A stretch of DNA of 64,000 bases from Bursaphelenchus xylophilus (lineage: Eukaryota > Nematoda > Chromadorea > Rhabditida > Aphelenchoididae), in the NCBI GenBank assembly GCA_904066235.2, contig CAJFCV020000001.1:6076001-6140000 (forward strand), read 5' to 3'. Shown piece after piece: positions 40,778-51,800 of this stretch (its first letter is position 1; each line of letters starts with the position of its first letter). Under the pieces are notes generated by a model. That model searched no databases and had not been told where the DNA came from. It was given only the letters and a program-made list of their open reading frames with translations. Position numbers and translations under genes: made by a program.

Positions 40778-42838
40778 ATGGATTATGAAGGCAGGCTAGA
40801 TAAAGCCAAGCGAAAAAGTCTAGTAAGGACGCACCTCATTCCCTTTTTTGATATTAATACTTGTTTACAGGAACCCATTGCCGATCTAGGTATATTATGT
40901 TGCCCGAAATGCTCCGATCGTCTTGAACCCCTGTTTTTGGATACTTCTGGAGAAGGAAACGATAGGAAACAAACGATATGGTGGACTTGCAGATGGGTTT
41001 CGAGCAAGGTAAGAGTGCTTATATGTAATTATTCTGTTTTTAGAAATGCGATTTTCCCCTCAACATGCCTTCCAATGTGTATTGGGTGACTCGAACAGGT
41101 CCGGAGATTGATCGAGGCTTCGTTCCCCTCCCCAGAGTGGATCTTCTTCCTCGGCGCCTGCAGTATTTATATCCACAGATTTTTCCTGATTCTCCCCGGC
41201 CATCGAAAGGTAAGAAAATGCGTAGCCTCGCGTCCGATCTCTTTTTCAGAGCGATCGTTTGGTGCGCGAACTCTTTGTCTCGAGTAGTATCATATCATTT
41301 ATGTGGAGTATTTCAGATGCCTTCTTTTCACTGGAATCACTCAGTTCCGAGTCTCCGTCCCCAGTGTCCAAGCCTGAGCGGAAAAAAGTAGCAAATAATG
41401 CTCATAATAGTGTGGAGGCGTCAAGAAAGCTTTTGGCTGAGATTCTAAAGAGCAAAAAGGCTGTACCCCCCACGCAGGTAATAAGTCGAGATCAAGAGAT
41501 TTACCAATTATTACAGCAAGTCAGCCGGAAGTCGGAGGCACAGAATTCGTTTTATAGGAAGTATGTCATTTTAATTATTATTACGGCGCTTATTATATAT
41601 GTTAATTCAACTTTTTATTTTCAGCCGTGTCAAAGCTAGGCGTCGTGAAGAGATTAAACCGGAGATGGATCATGTTAGATTTAATTCCGATCAGAAAGCC
41701 AAACCGGTTGAGGTATTCCCGGATCATAAAGGAGCTTTGGTAAGTATTAGAGAACAATGTTTTTTGAGCTAATTATTTGATTTTAGAGCTCATTAATTAA
41801 TCTTCGATACTCCCATGAAACTTTTATCGATAATTTGAATTCGGAGATGTGCCGAAAGAAGATTCTGACTCCAACTCCAGCCATTGACCCGAGGCAACGA
41901 GCCCAGATGGAAGCAAAGACGGGTAAACATGGAAAAACACTCTGTGATTTTGTAGCAAATTCAACTACGTAAGTTAATATCAATTTTAATATATGAATGT
42001 ATGCTGTTTAACTATTTTTTTGCAGGAAAAAGGCCCGGTATGTATACAACGACGGAGATGCGAGGTGGAGGAAGAAGATCAGTCGCGAGACGAGGGAGAA
42101 GCACTTTTACTCTTTATTGGCCTCATTGCCTAAACAATTGAGTGACAAGAGTATCGTGACTAGGCTGGGAATACCTATTCTGGTAAGTTTCCTTTTCATC
42201 AAGCCGTAATTGTCTTTATTGTGATAGATTTGCTGTTTTATGCACTTAAAAACAATATATTTTTTCAGCCTTGTCGAGATTGTAATACACCGGCTTCAAC
42301 CGAACTTTCGATGTCCACGGCTTCAACATCGACAGGATCCAGAGAAGCTGAGGCTGTTGATTCGATCGATGACTTCATAAAATCAACAGGAAACCCGGAG
42401 ATCGACCAGTTGATTAGACAACAGTTCAGGAATGTCCTAAAGAACAAGAAGTTGAGACGAAAGAAGGGATCTCGATCTCGGACACCTCAAGTGATGCCAC
42501 AAAACCCACCTCTAACAGAAGAAGCAGTGACAGAAGATGCCGAGGAGTTGTTTAGAGGATTCAGTGAGCTTGGGGGAATGTGGCAAGGGCATAGCAATCA
42601 AGAAATAACTCGGAATGATGGGCCTGTCTACCAAGAAATGCAAACTTTCAACCTTGAGACGCTCTCTAATCCGCCCGTTGATCCAGATACTAATCAGGAG
42701 CATCTCCAGGATCCACTTCATGGTCTCCCCGATACCAATGATCCTCATTCCCATTTCTATGAGTCTCATAACAATTTCTTTGATCTGGATGCAACAACAC
42801 ACTTTGATGAACATCACGGGTTGCACGACAACATTTAA
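40778..42838 (+). CDS. Protein with N-terminal zinc-ribbon-like motif, unrecognised
   Basis: Eight exons (40778-40822, 40871-41008, 41044-41209, 41317-41560, 41625-41739, 41787-41968, 42026-42182, 42269-42838) encode 538 residues in consistent phase. Residues about 24-62 form a zinc-ribbon-like pattern: ILCCPKCSDRL, then WWTCRWVSSKKCDFPL. A proline-rich linker, a Lys/Arg-rich region (RVKARRREEI, RWRKKISRETREK) and a second cysteine pair (PCRDCNTP) follow. The last exon has a Ser/Thr-rich stretch, a basic patch (KNKKLRRKKGSRSR) and an acidic His/Asp-rich tail. These suggest a nuclear, nucleic-acid-related protein, but I cannot name the family. The intron 41210-41316 contains an alternative acceptor that leads to a stop and was rejected. 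Confidence 0.75.
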
Positions 42839-43227
42839 AGTAGCGCCAGTTGTTGAATTTATTTTGTTTTCATAGCTGAACATTGTTTTAATTTAATTAA
42901 AAATAAATGTTATATTAAGTTAAACGCGAAAACTTTGTCTTTACAGGCCTCCAATTTTTAATTAATTTATTCTTTATTTTTAAGAAACTTTCAGTACCGA
43001 ATTGATTGTTTTAGACCCGAATTCCATTTGATTCTGTTTGAGGACCCGCTTCAGAAGTCGGGGAAGGAGCCTGATAAAGCGATGGATAAGGTGCGAAAAC
43101 TTACTGTTAAACCGATCTACATGTGCGTGATCAAATAGTGCTGAAATTAGGGAATAGACAGTAAAAATGAAGACATTGGGGACGAGAGAAAGGACGATAT
43201 CTGGACAGAAACGAAGAATATGGACGC
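42839..43227. other. Convergent 3' flanks
   Basis: AT-rich region between two converging genes, with AATAAA near 42901. An open minus frame here (42980-43327) overlaps the last exon of the TPM gene in another frame and is explained by it. Confidence 0.5.
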
Positions 43228-45865
43228 TCACACTTGTTGTTGTAGATTGGGAGGAGGATTCCGAGGGTGGGGCATCATCATCTGTACCAGATTCACGTAC
43301 GTAATGGGCTGATTCTCTTCTAAACAAGGGGAACCAACAATAAATGTGTATTTGGAATACTCTAATTGGGTAAGGGCATCATTATTATTTTCTCTATTGT
43401 CTCGAAATCTTTAGATAATGAACCCGAGACAATGTCTTATAATAATAATCGGAGATTGACAATCGGGGGAAAAAACGGTTGGAGAAGTCGACAATTATGG
43501 AAAAAACGTCTGGGGAAAGTGATAAAAATTTGTCTGCGTATAAGTGGCATTAGAAAGTGGATTTACAGTAGTGTATGGCTACAAGACTTCTGACTATTCT
43601 TATTTCTTCCTTCATAATTTTACTCTTTTTCCTTGTTTTCTGCTATAATGATGCCGTAATTTTGGCGGGGAAGTCAACCCGTCTAAGTCATTCCGAGCTT
43701 AACAAATTTAGTCCGAAGTAAAAAGTTCACAAAAAAGGAGGAGCAGAGGAGGAGGCGACAGAGAAAAGCAGAAATTTCTACAAAAGAAATTGCGCAACGT
43801 TGAGTCGGATTGCGCAACTTTTAACTTTGGACTAAATTTGTAGGGTTCGGATCGAATTGAGTGATGAAATTTAAAAATCGTCGGCCATATATCCTTGAAA
43901 TCTGCCCCAAATGAAAGTTTGTCGTGCTATGACTTAACTTAAAAGTAAAATTATGGGCCAAAGGTAAAAAATTAGAAGAAGTTTTGTAGCCATTGATGTG
44001 CCTTACGATTAGTCACAAAAAATAAATATCTTTCGGCCCCAATTGTCTTTTTCCCTAACTGACGACGTTCCAATAAAAAATGTAGATACAAGCACCTACC
44101 TCCCACAAAACCCGCTTTCCATCTTCTCGCCGGATCAAGAGCATTTGATTTACCCCGGAGGGTACCTCTTCTCGACGTCGACTTGACCAAACAGAGACCA
44201 GCAGCCATCATAATGAACAAGACCCCGCAAGAAGCAAAAATCACCCATGCCCAGAGCGGAATATGATGCTTGGAGTGCGGCACTCGAAGTTTGTATCCTG
44301 CCAAATTCAGAGTCTCTATTGTCCTTGAAACATAATCATTGAGGACCTTGATCAAGGGATATCCATTCTGAAGATTCATGTTCTCTTCGTTCACAATCCT
44401 CGACAAGGCGTCCAAAGTGATCTCGGATTGATCCAAAGAAGTCCCATATCTGGTAGTGATCAGCTTCCCGAATGAGACGACAAGGAACTACAATCACATG
44501 CAAGTGTAATCTCCTTCATACTGCGTCAGATCATAAAAATGAAAAATGGTCCTAAGATTTTGAAAAAATGGCCTGAGACACTTTCATTCCTCGATGAAGG
44601 AGTCTGAATCGATCCACTTTCTCGCAGGGAAAGAGTCTGGGTTCAGGCTCTTTCCGGGGTCAATTGTTCCCCAAAAGTTGCAAAAGTTGACCCAGAATTT
44701 TTTACTCGGGAAGAATTGTTTTTCATTTTTACCCTATTCGAGATTTTTTGAATTAAGGAATCTTGAATTTTTGCCCAGAGGTGGAATTTTTACCAAGCGA
44801 GCAGAGGAATTCGATATTTCAAAATTTAAAAAAGCCACTCTTATTCACTCTTAAATTCACCTTTCTATGAAGTAAAAAATATTACAATTTTACTTATTTC
44901 GGTCAAACTTTGTGGTTTTCTCGAAAACCAATATTTCTATGTCACCCTTCACAATTATAAATACTTACTGGCTGAGAACGTCGTTGATTGAAAGCATGGG
45001 GAATCAGTTGCTCTGGGGGTTCATTTACGATCAGAATGAGGATGTCTTCCCCACAAGTCCCCAGATTCCATCGTTCTCGCACGATACGCGCATAGTTTTG
45101 GACATAATTGAGGACTTCTTCTCTAGAACACGCAATAAAAAAAAAGTTTTTGTACTTACGGAATTGTGAACTCTCCTTTTCGTGGGGATAATGGAAGATC
45201 CTGAGGGCAAAAGCCTTTGGTTAAGTGATCCATAGAGGGATAGACAGCTTGGGAAATGTTTTTGATAAAGGCAAAGCCAAACTTATACCCGCAATGATCC
45301 GATTTCTCCGCCTAAAGCAATAAAAATAAATTTAAAAATAAAATTACTGAAAAAAATATAAAAATAAAAATGACCTTAGGGCAGTGACATGTGTTCCCAT
45401 GAATCCGATAAATGTCCGTAATATAGTTGTTCAGGATGTGTACTGTAATTGCATTCTACTGGAGATAATTGCACTTACATTCGGCCATACTTATGGTATT
45501 TTCTGGATCACAAGCCCATCCCTTGAGAATCGATGTCTCCTGTAATGCACATTCCCCTCGATTTTCATAATGGGGATAGGAACACGGACTCAGAAGTTGG
45601 GATGTGCTGTAAAATAAGGTGAATAATGACGGGATACGGTTATCTTCCAAAAATTATTTTAAAATAATTACTAATTATTTTAAAATAAGATCATTAAAAA
45701 TATTATAAAGCTAAGTACATACGCAGATAACGCTGTAAACAACATTACGCATCACATTAAGGTCATCGTATGTTATTTCGTGATGACCGAAAACAAGGTC
45801 CTAAATCAAAGACATTACCTTAATTGGGTCTGAAGAAGGATCCCAACCAGAAGATGAAGAAGCAT
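43228..45865 (-). CDS. TPM-domain single-pass membrane protein (MOLO-1-like)
   Basis: Seven exons (45819-45865, 45479-45606, 45375-45442, 45160-45311, 44969-45122, 44100-44487, 43228-43319) encode 342 residues with all phases consistent. A signal peptide (MLLHLLVGILLQTQLS) is followed by a cysteine-containing region (SPCSYPHYENRGECALQ). Next is a TPM-like domain (EEVLNYVQNYARIVRERW, then LILIVNEPPEQ and FLVVSFGKLITTRYG). A single span (LWAWVIFASCGVLFIMMA) and a basic cytoplasmic tail ending PNLQQQV follow. This layout resembles nematode MOLO-1, an auxiliary protein of levamisole receptors. The match is by architecture, so another TPM-family member is possible. The intron 43320-44099 contains a small MITE. 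A CC-GT-type donor (GTCATT) at 45374 is weak. Confidence 0.72.
43701..43841. mobile_element. Small MITE with 26-bp inverted ends
   Basis: The left end ACAAATTTAGTCCGAAGTAA is matched in reverse near 43817-43841 (TTGGACTAAATTTGT). It is about 140 bp long, noncoding, and lies within the last intron of the TPM-domain gene. The target duplication is unclear (TA possible). Confidence 0.6.
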
Positions 45866-47237
45866 CTGAATTCTTGTCTACGTGAACATGGACGAAAACA
45901 ATGGCTGAAATAAAAGGAAATACCAGAGTTATTACAGCCGAGAGAATAAATGTCGGCCCAAGTAATACCTCTTCCTAGCCGGCCGCCGGGTGTTAATCAC
46001 GGATTTCTTCGCTTCGGCCGCCTTTTTTTGGCCAGAGGCCAACTCCCCTTCCCTTTGGCCCAATAATTGGAAATTAAATTCAATTTGGTTGAAAAATAAA
46101 TTACTCCAACGTTGTTATAGAGAGCGTCAGACTTCTTAGGTAGTGGTTGTAATACACTGAGAGAACAGTTATTCTCTTAAGCAGTACTACCTCGTTTGTA
46201 GACTTAGGGGATTAAATTTTGTTAAAAATTTTGTAATCATCAAATCCTTGGAGTTTTCGATATTTAAAGCGGAAATGCGGGTAGGAGAAAGGGAAAGTTA
46301 CTCTCAGAAAGTAATTACAAAAAGAAAACGGGGATGGGGATGAGTAAATAAACAATGATCCTTGAACATGGCTTCATGAGATATCAAAAAATATGTATAA
46401 ATGAAGAATATAGTACTCATATTGGATATCTACCCGAAACAATTGGAAACAGGCTTTTGTCAGACCGGACTTGCACTCCAACACCTTCCCCGCCTTCTCC
46501 TCCGCCCTCAGACGTCTTCCGAACCTCAGACTTCTGACCTGACTTGTATTTATATTCTCCTTCTTATTCATTGCTTCCGGCCCTCCTAAAGATTACAGCA
46601 AAGTCCGGTTGTTAAGGTTACAAAGGAAGCTGGAGAAAATGGGGCCAGATATTCGGGAATTTCTAATTCCAGAATCGGTTTCCATTAATCATTCGGCATC
46701 TGGAGATTCGAGAATCTAGAGAGTGCCGAAAACACTTGAGCGGGTAAAAAAGTACAGTAACAGTATGCAAGTAGTAACGAAAATAGAACCAAGCTCATCC
46801 AAAACTCGCTTGTCTTCCTCCTCTCATTTATTTTATATTATACATTAGGACCAACAAAAGAGAGACAAAGTCTGCAGAAGACATCTACCAACCCGGCCGA
46901 CCTGAACTCCGATGATTGACAAGGCCTTGAAATTGGATTAGGAACGGCCAGAAACGCGGAGGCCGTCCAATTTGATACCTCCGGGCTCATTTGGGTAAAC
47001 CGGCAAATTGCGTATTCGATAATGGCTCCTCCTTTCCTCGGCTTCTTGAGGAGGGAGAGCCGGGCCAAGAGAAGGGTTGTTTTTACTCATTACTACCAAA
47101 ATTCTCGGAAGTTGAATTAGAAATGGATTGTGGGATTTATGGAAGCATGATGCAGATGACTTCCCTCACCTCAAAGAATCACTTTTTTTACGTAACAGAA
47201 ATATAAATAGTGGTGTAATTCCAGAGAGAGATTCTTT
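45866..47237. other. Intergenic region
   Basis: About 1.4 kb between the TPM-domain gene start and the 3' end of the SAXO-like gene. No supported gene is seen. It contains probable promoter sequence near 45866-46100 and a GC-rich patch near 46840-47060 with uninformative open frames. Confidence 0.5.
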
Positions 47238-48555
47238 TCATCCAACTCGAGTCATCTGCCGAGTTTGGCCACTGCTTAGACCAACTCTGCGATAGAAACG
47301 ATGGCCATCTCGATGAGCAACATGTTCGTAATTACGGTCGCTGAAAATAATGTAATCAAGACAAACACTCTTACAATTAATCAATCTATCTATGTATACG
47401 ACTTCGAAAACTTGGATTAACCGATCACTGACCCCATTCTTTTATACCGTACCCCTCACCTCAACATCAGTTGTAAATAAAATCTCCCACCGAGTATGTT
47501 ATAAAAGAATAGCAAAGTATTAACTACTTACGCTCGTGCCAAAACACGCCCCGCAGGGCATGGACGGTTTTCCTTTTTGTTGTAATCTTGCCGATGGGTG
47601 GTCGTCCCATCAAAGGGATCTGTGGGTTCTAATCTGTCATCAAAAGGTCGATGTAAAAGGGCCCGTTCGGCTATAATAGACTCATATTATCAGGAGTAGT
47701 TGCAATAAATTTTACTTGTGAGCGAGAGAGATTTCTTTACCTTTTCTCCCCGTGAATCCCTCTTTGTATGTCGTTGTAGCATCCAACGGATCCGTATTGG
47801 GAACATATCCATTTTCTGGTCGGAATACTCTCTGGACCGATGCCCTACGTCCATCAAATTGCTCTCGATGTTCCGTTAATCCCTTTAAAACCGTCTTTAA
47901 TTAATTAGTCCTTACTTCAAATGGCTGACTTGACAGATGCCTTGATCCACTGGCCGGTCTTCTGGCCAGAGATCTTTGGCTCACATCCAGGGGAATAAAG
48001 TCCCGTCGATGAATGGTCTGGCCATCCAAGGGCTCGGTGTTCCGGAATACTGTATCCTCAGGGCGATACGGGGTGCTTCGGCCGGCCTATGAAAAGAATT
48101 ATTCTGTTATATTATTCCACGACCCACTTCCTTCTGTTGGTAGTCGCTTCGGTGTGTGGTCTGGCCGCCAAAGGCTTCAGAAGGCGGCCTTCTGTTGGAG
48201 AGGGGTCTTCCGGCTCGAACAAAGTCACCTTTCTTCCCGGTAAAGTCGGATCGATGGGTTGTGTTAAGATCAAAGGTCGTATCCTAAAGCAAAATATTTA
48301 TTTTTGTGTTATCCTCACCCGATCTCTGCCCAAACTCGTATGCAAAGATCTTTTTCCTCTTTCTCGATCTCCTTTCTTGTGAACAAAAGTTTCTCCATAC
48401 TCTGTTCCGCCAAACGGAACTCCGTTTTCTCCAATTAACCTTCCCGAATTCTCGTGCGGACATCGATGATTACTGTAATTATGATAATTAAATCTTTCAT
48501 TACTGACTTACCCGCATTCGCACAGCTGACAAATACACTTCTCACTGGCACTCAT
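47238..48555 (-). CDS. SAXO/FAM154-like stabiliser of axonemal microtubules
   Basis: Seven exons (48512-48555, 48319-48472, 48128-48283, 47916-48086, 47741-47882, 47532-47670, 47238-47340) encode 302 residues. The N-terminus KCICQLCECGNHRCPH matches the cysteine-rich start of SAXO1/2. Repeated microtubule-binding modules follow, each with an F/L-x(2)-T-T-x-H/Y-R-x-D/E-Y/F core: DLNTTHRSDF, GGQTTHRSDY, DGQTIHRRDF, DATTTYKEGF and DGTTTHRQDY. SAXO proteins sit inside or along ciliary doublet microtubules. In nematodes only sensory neurons are ciliated, so a role in sensory cilia is inferred. The frame is complete and no repeat is broken. Confidence 0.88.
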
Positions 48556-48871
48556 CGTATGCTGTGTTCTCTTTATATATTTTGTCTAGACCGTTTCCGT
48601 GTAGGCCCTTAGGGCATTATAGATTCCTGGTGGCTTCTCGGCCTTAGTAACCGTAACAACGAGAGCCCTTCCAATCTTTTTTCTGTTAAGAAACGCTCAA
48701 GTGCTACGTAACATTGCGTGTGAGTGTAGGTGTAATGTAATGAGGTAGAGTAACAACATTGAAATTACAGCAATATGATATTCGTGGAAGGTTTAGAACT
48801 GCATTCCGAGAGTAAAAATAAAAAGTTTATTCTATCAGAAAAGGTAAGTGAATAAGGGCAGTGACTAAAAC
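48556..48871. other. Intergenic region
   Basis: About 315 bp upstream of the SAXO-like gene and downstream of the MADD-4-like gene, with AATAAA-like sequence near 48814. Promoter and 3' UTR are expected here; nothing else is seen. Confidence 0.5.
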
Positions 48872-51800
48872 CTAAGGACGGACAGCTGAAGCACAGCTGA
48901 GACAACATTTCAGACGAATCCTCGGCTCATCACATCTGCAATTACAGTAATACGAAATGAAAAGGAGGACCTACGAGTGGAAGACGCGCAGAATATCACA
49001 GAAACGGGTCTGATCTATACATTCGCCGAGATCCGAACGAGGTTCTGCAAAAAAATATCTTACAATTTAATCAAAATACGAACAAAGCGTAATATAAATA
49101 CAGAATCGGAAAAAGAAAAGGAGGAAAGTTGTGTTTGGTATGCTCAGAACTAGACTTTCTTCATAACAAGACGTCGCAATTGAGGAGGCAATTGCCCGTT
49201 GTAAGTCCTCCAGCCCCTCCAGCGTTCCCATCCTTTGAAAGCTGGGATTGGAAGACCCTTGGCTGGACTCTCGAAACTGTTAATTGACTCTCCTCCTTTG
49301 TCAGAATCACTGTCAGACTCATTTTCAGAAGGTTCAGACATTTGGTCGGTGGAGGGAGAGTGATAAGAAAAGATAGAATTACTTGGGGCATCCATCTGTT
49401 GTTGGTAACAGGGAGGAAGATCGGGCACGGCACAAGCACGGATCGCGGCTGGACGCTGACTAGGATCACAGTTATGCCCTGCGGGCTTCTTGGTCCCTCT
49501 CCAGACACAACGCAGGATTCGCATCTAAAGTAAAATTGTTGGTCATCAACATAAATATAGATCTTGTTTTTCGTCATTCACACTCTTAAATTTTATCAAG
49601 CATGCATACCTGCACCCCTCCATCGTCACACTTTTTGCTGCATTTTCCCCATACGGAAGTTTTCCATTCGGCAGTGCAGTTTACTGTAATTTATAATATA
49701 ACCACGAGTCAGTAAAGAATTCTTACAATTTTGGCATTCCTTTTTGATCTTTGGTCTCGTTTTTCGATCGCAGAGAGTGCCATCAGCTACTGTTGAATTG
49801 GGGAAAACACATTTAACATCCCTTCTGGAAATGGAGATCCCATCTCGAGAACATCGAGAGATCCCGCACTAAAAAGAGAAGGTTACTTCTGATGCTTTGA
49901 GCAGTGTTATAGCTGTTCTTCACACCCACCTCACTCCAATCTGATGCTTCCCACTTAGGACAGTTCTCACTCCGACAACTCTTCGATGCCTGAGGGCGTT
50001 CCACAGCAAAGGAATCGCAGATTTCTTCATTTACATAAGCAATTACATCTTCAACTGTCAGTCTACATCTGAGTAATCGAACTTGGCTCCCTTCAATGTC
50101 ATTACACTTGGATTGAGTGCAAGTTGACCATTCTCCGATCTCATAATCGACTTTCAGAAGACCTGGTTCTTGGATCTTCTTCACTTTATCATAGGCTTTA
50201 AGTTCTCCCAATTTGTAAAGAGAATCCCGAACTCCTTGAAGTAGTTGATCATCTACATCGTTTGCAGATTTAATTTCTGACGGATCATCCGAAGTCTTTC
50301 CTTTTGCTCTCGGGGGTCTTGATTTGAATTTTAAAGTCACATTTCCCTGCACTCCATCAGCAACGCAGGCATATATCCCAGCATCTTCGAGTTGGGCATG
50401 GAATATTCGAAGGGCTCCGTTTCCAGACACTTTCATGTGAGCTGAAAAGCAATGCAGAGTACTAAAGTCAGGGAGTCCCGAACAGTTACATTACTTGAAA
50501 CTCACCTGAATTCTTGACCTTGATTCCATTTTTGGTCCAGAAAATTCTTTGCTTTTCAAAGTTTTTGACGGGACACTTGACTTTAATGGATGTTCCCTCA
50601 TAGAGGTTTGCATATCCTCCCACATTGAGTGTGAGACGTCGATGGCCTGGATGTAATTGATCAAAGTTGGATGGCTTGGTTGTGAGGGTAGCCCCAAATC
50701 TGGATTTAACTCGATTGTTGTCATCGGGACCATCTTTTTGCAATCCCCCGATATCATAATGATTGTAATCCTTGTCACAACGTTCTAAAAAATTATTTTT
50801 TGGTAAACATGTTATACGGGGGTTCCAAGAATTATGGAAAAAAACTATTCGTTAATAACTTTGTGCTCGGTGGTCCAATCCGAAATTTTTTTTTGCATTT
50901 TGCAGAAAAACTTTGGAGATTTTAGAACCAAAAAAAAAATTTTGTTTTATCGGCGGAGACTTCCGTAATCCGCTTTAAATTCGGCGGAGTGCTTTTTTCA
51001 CAAACGAGGCTTTAAAAATGGGTTCATTTTTTTCTCCGCCGATTTGTCTTTTTTTTCTTCTCGCAGTGGGCCGAAGGCGTAATAAGTCGTATTTAGGCGC
51101 CATGCCACCAGAAATACCATACCTTTTGGTTTTAGCCAATTTTGACTCTCCAAACTTTGGATATACCCGCGTATATACCCGCGTGGTGAATATACCCGAA
51201 TTTTCCGAACCCTACTCCAAAGTTGAAGAAAAATCGTCCGCCGAATGAGAAAAAATTGATAGAAATGTCATATTGTATCTTCTGAATCCTTTCTCGACCA
51301 TTTTCTTCGCACATACAACAATTTACAGCCTCATTTGTGAAAAAAGCACTCCGCCGAATTCAAGGCGGATTACGGAAGTATCCGCCGATCAAAGAAAAAA
51401 TTTTTTTTGATTCTAAAAACTCAAAGGTTTTCCTGTAAAATGCAAAAAAAAATTTTGGATTGGACCACCGAGCACAAAGTTATTAATGAATAGTTTTTTC
51501 CGTAATTCTAGGAACACCCTGTACAAAAATTAACATGGTATACAAAAATGACTATGCTTCATTTGAGCAGATCAGGAACCTGGCCAATAGAATTTATACC
51601 GATTTTGAAAGGCGTTAGGAGACTGAATCCCCCAAGATCGAACCCCCCTTGAAAAAAACGGTACTGGGCAACAAACCCACAAACGCACAACCTCGAACAG
51701 GGGTGAGGGGTTCAGTCAGGGGGGTTCGGTCTTGGGGGGTTCAGTCAGGCATGTCCAAAATGTTCTCAAAACTAGATGACAACTGTGCGAGAGTGACTTG

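Noticed and set aside
42980..43327. Minus-strand open frame of 115 codons with a membrane-like segment
   Set aside because: Its 5' part overlaps the last TPM-gene exon in a different frame, and only the exon's frame joins in phase with the upstream exon.
45720..45862. Exon-like frames in the first intron of the TPM-domain gene (DLVFGHHEITYDD and IVFVHVHVDKN)
   Set aside because: They do not join in phase to the next exon. The signal-peptide exon 45819-45865 joins in phase and explains the 5' end.
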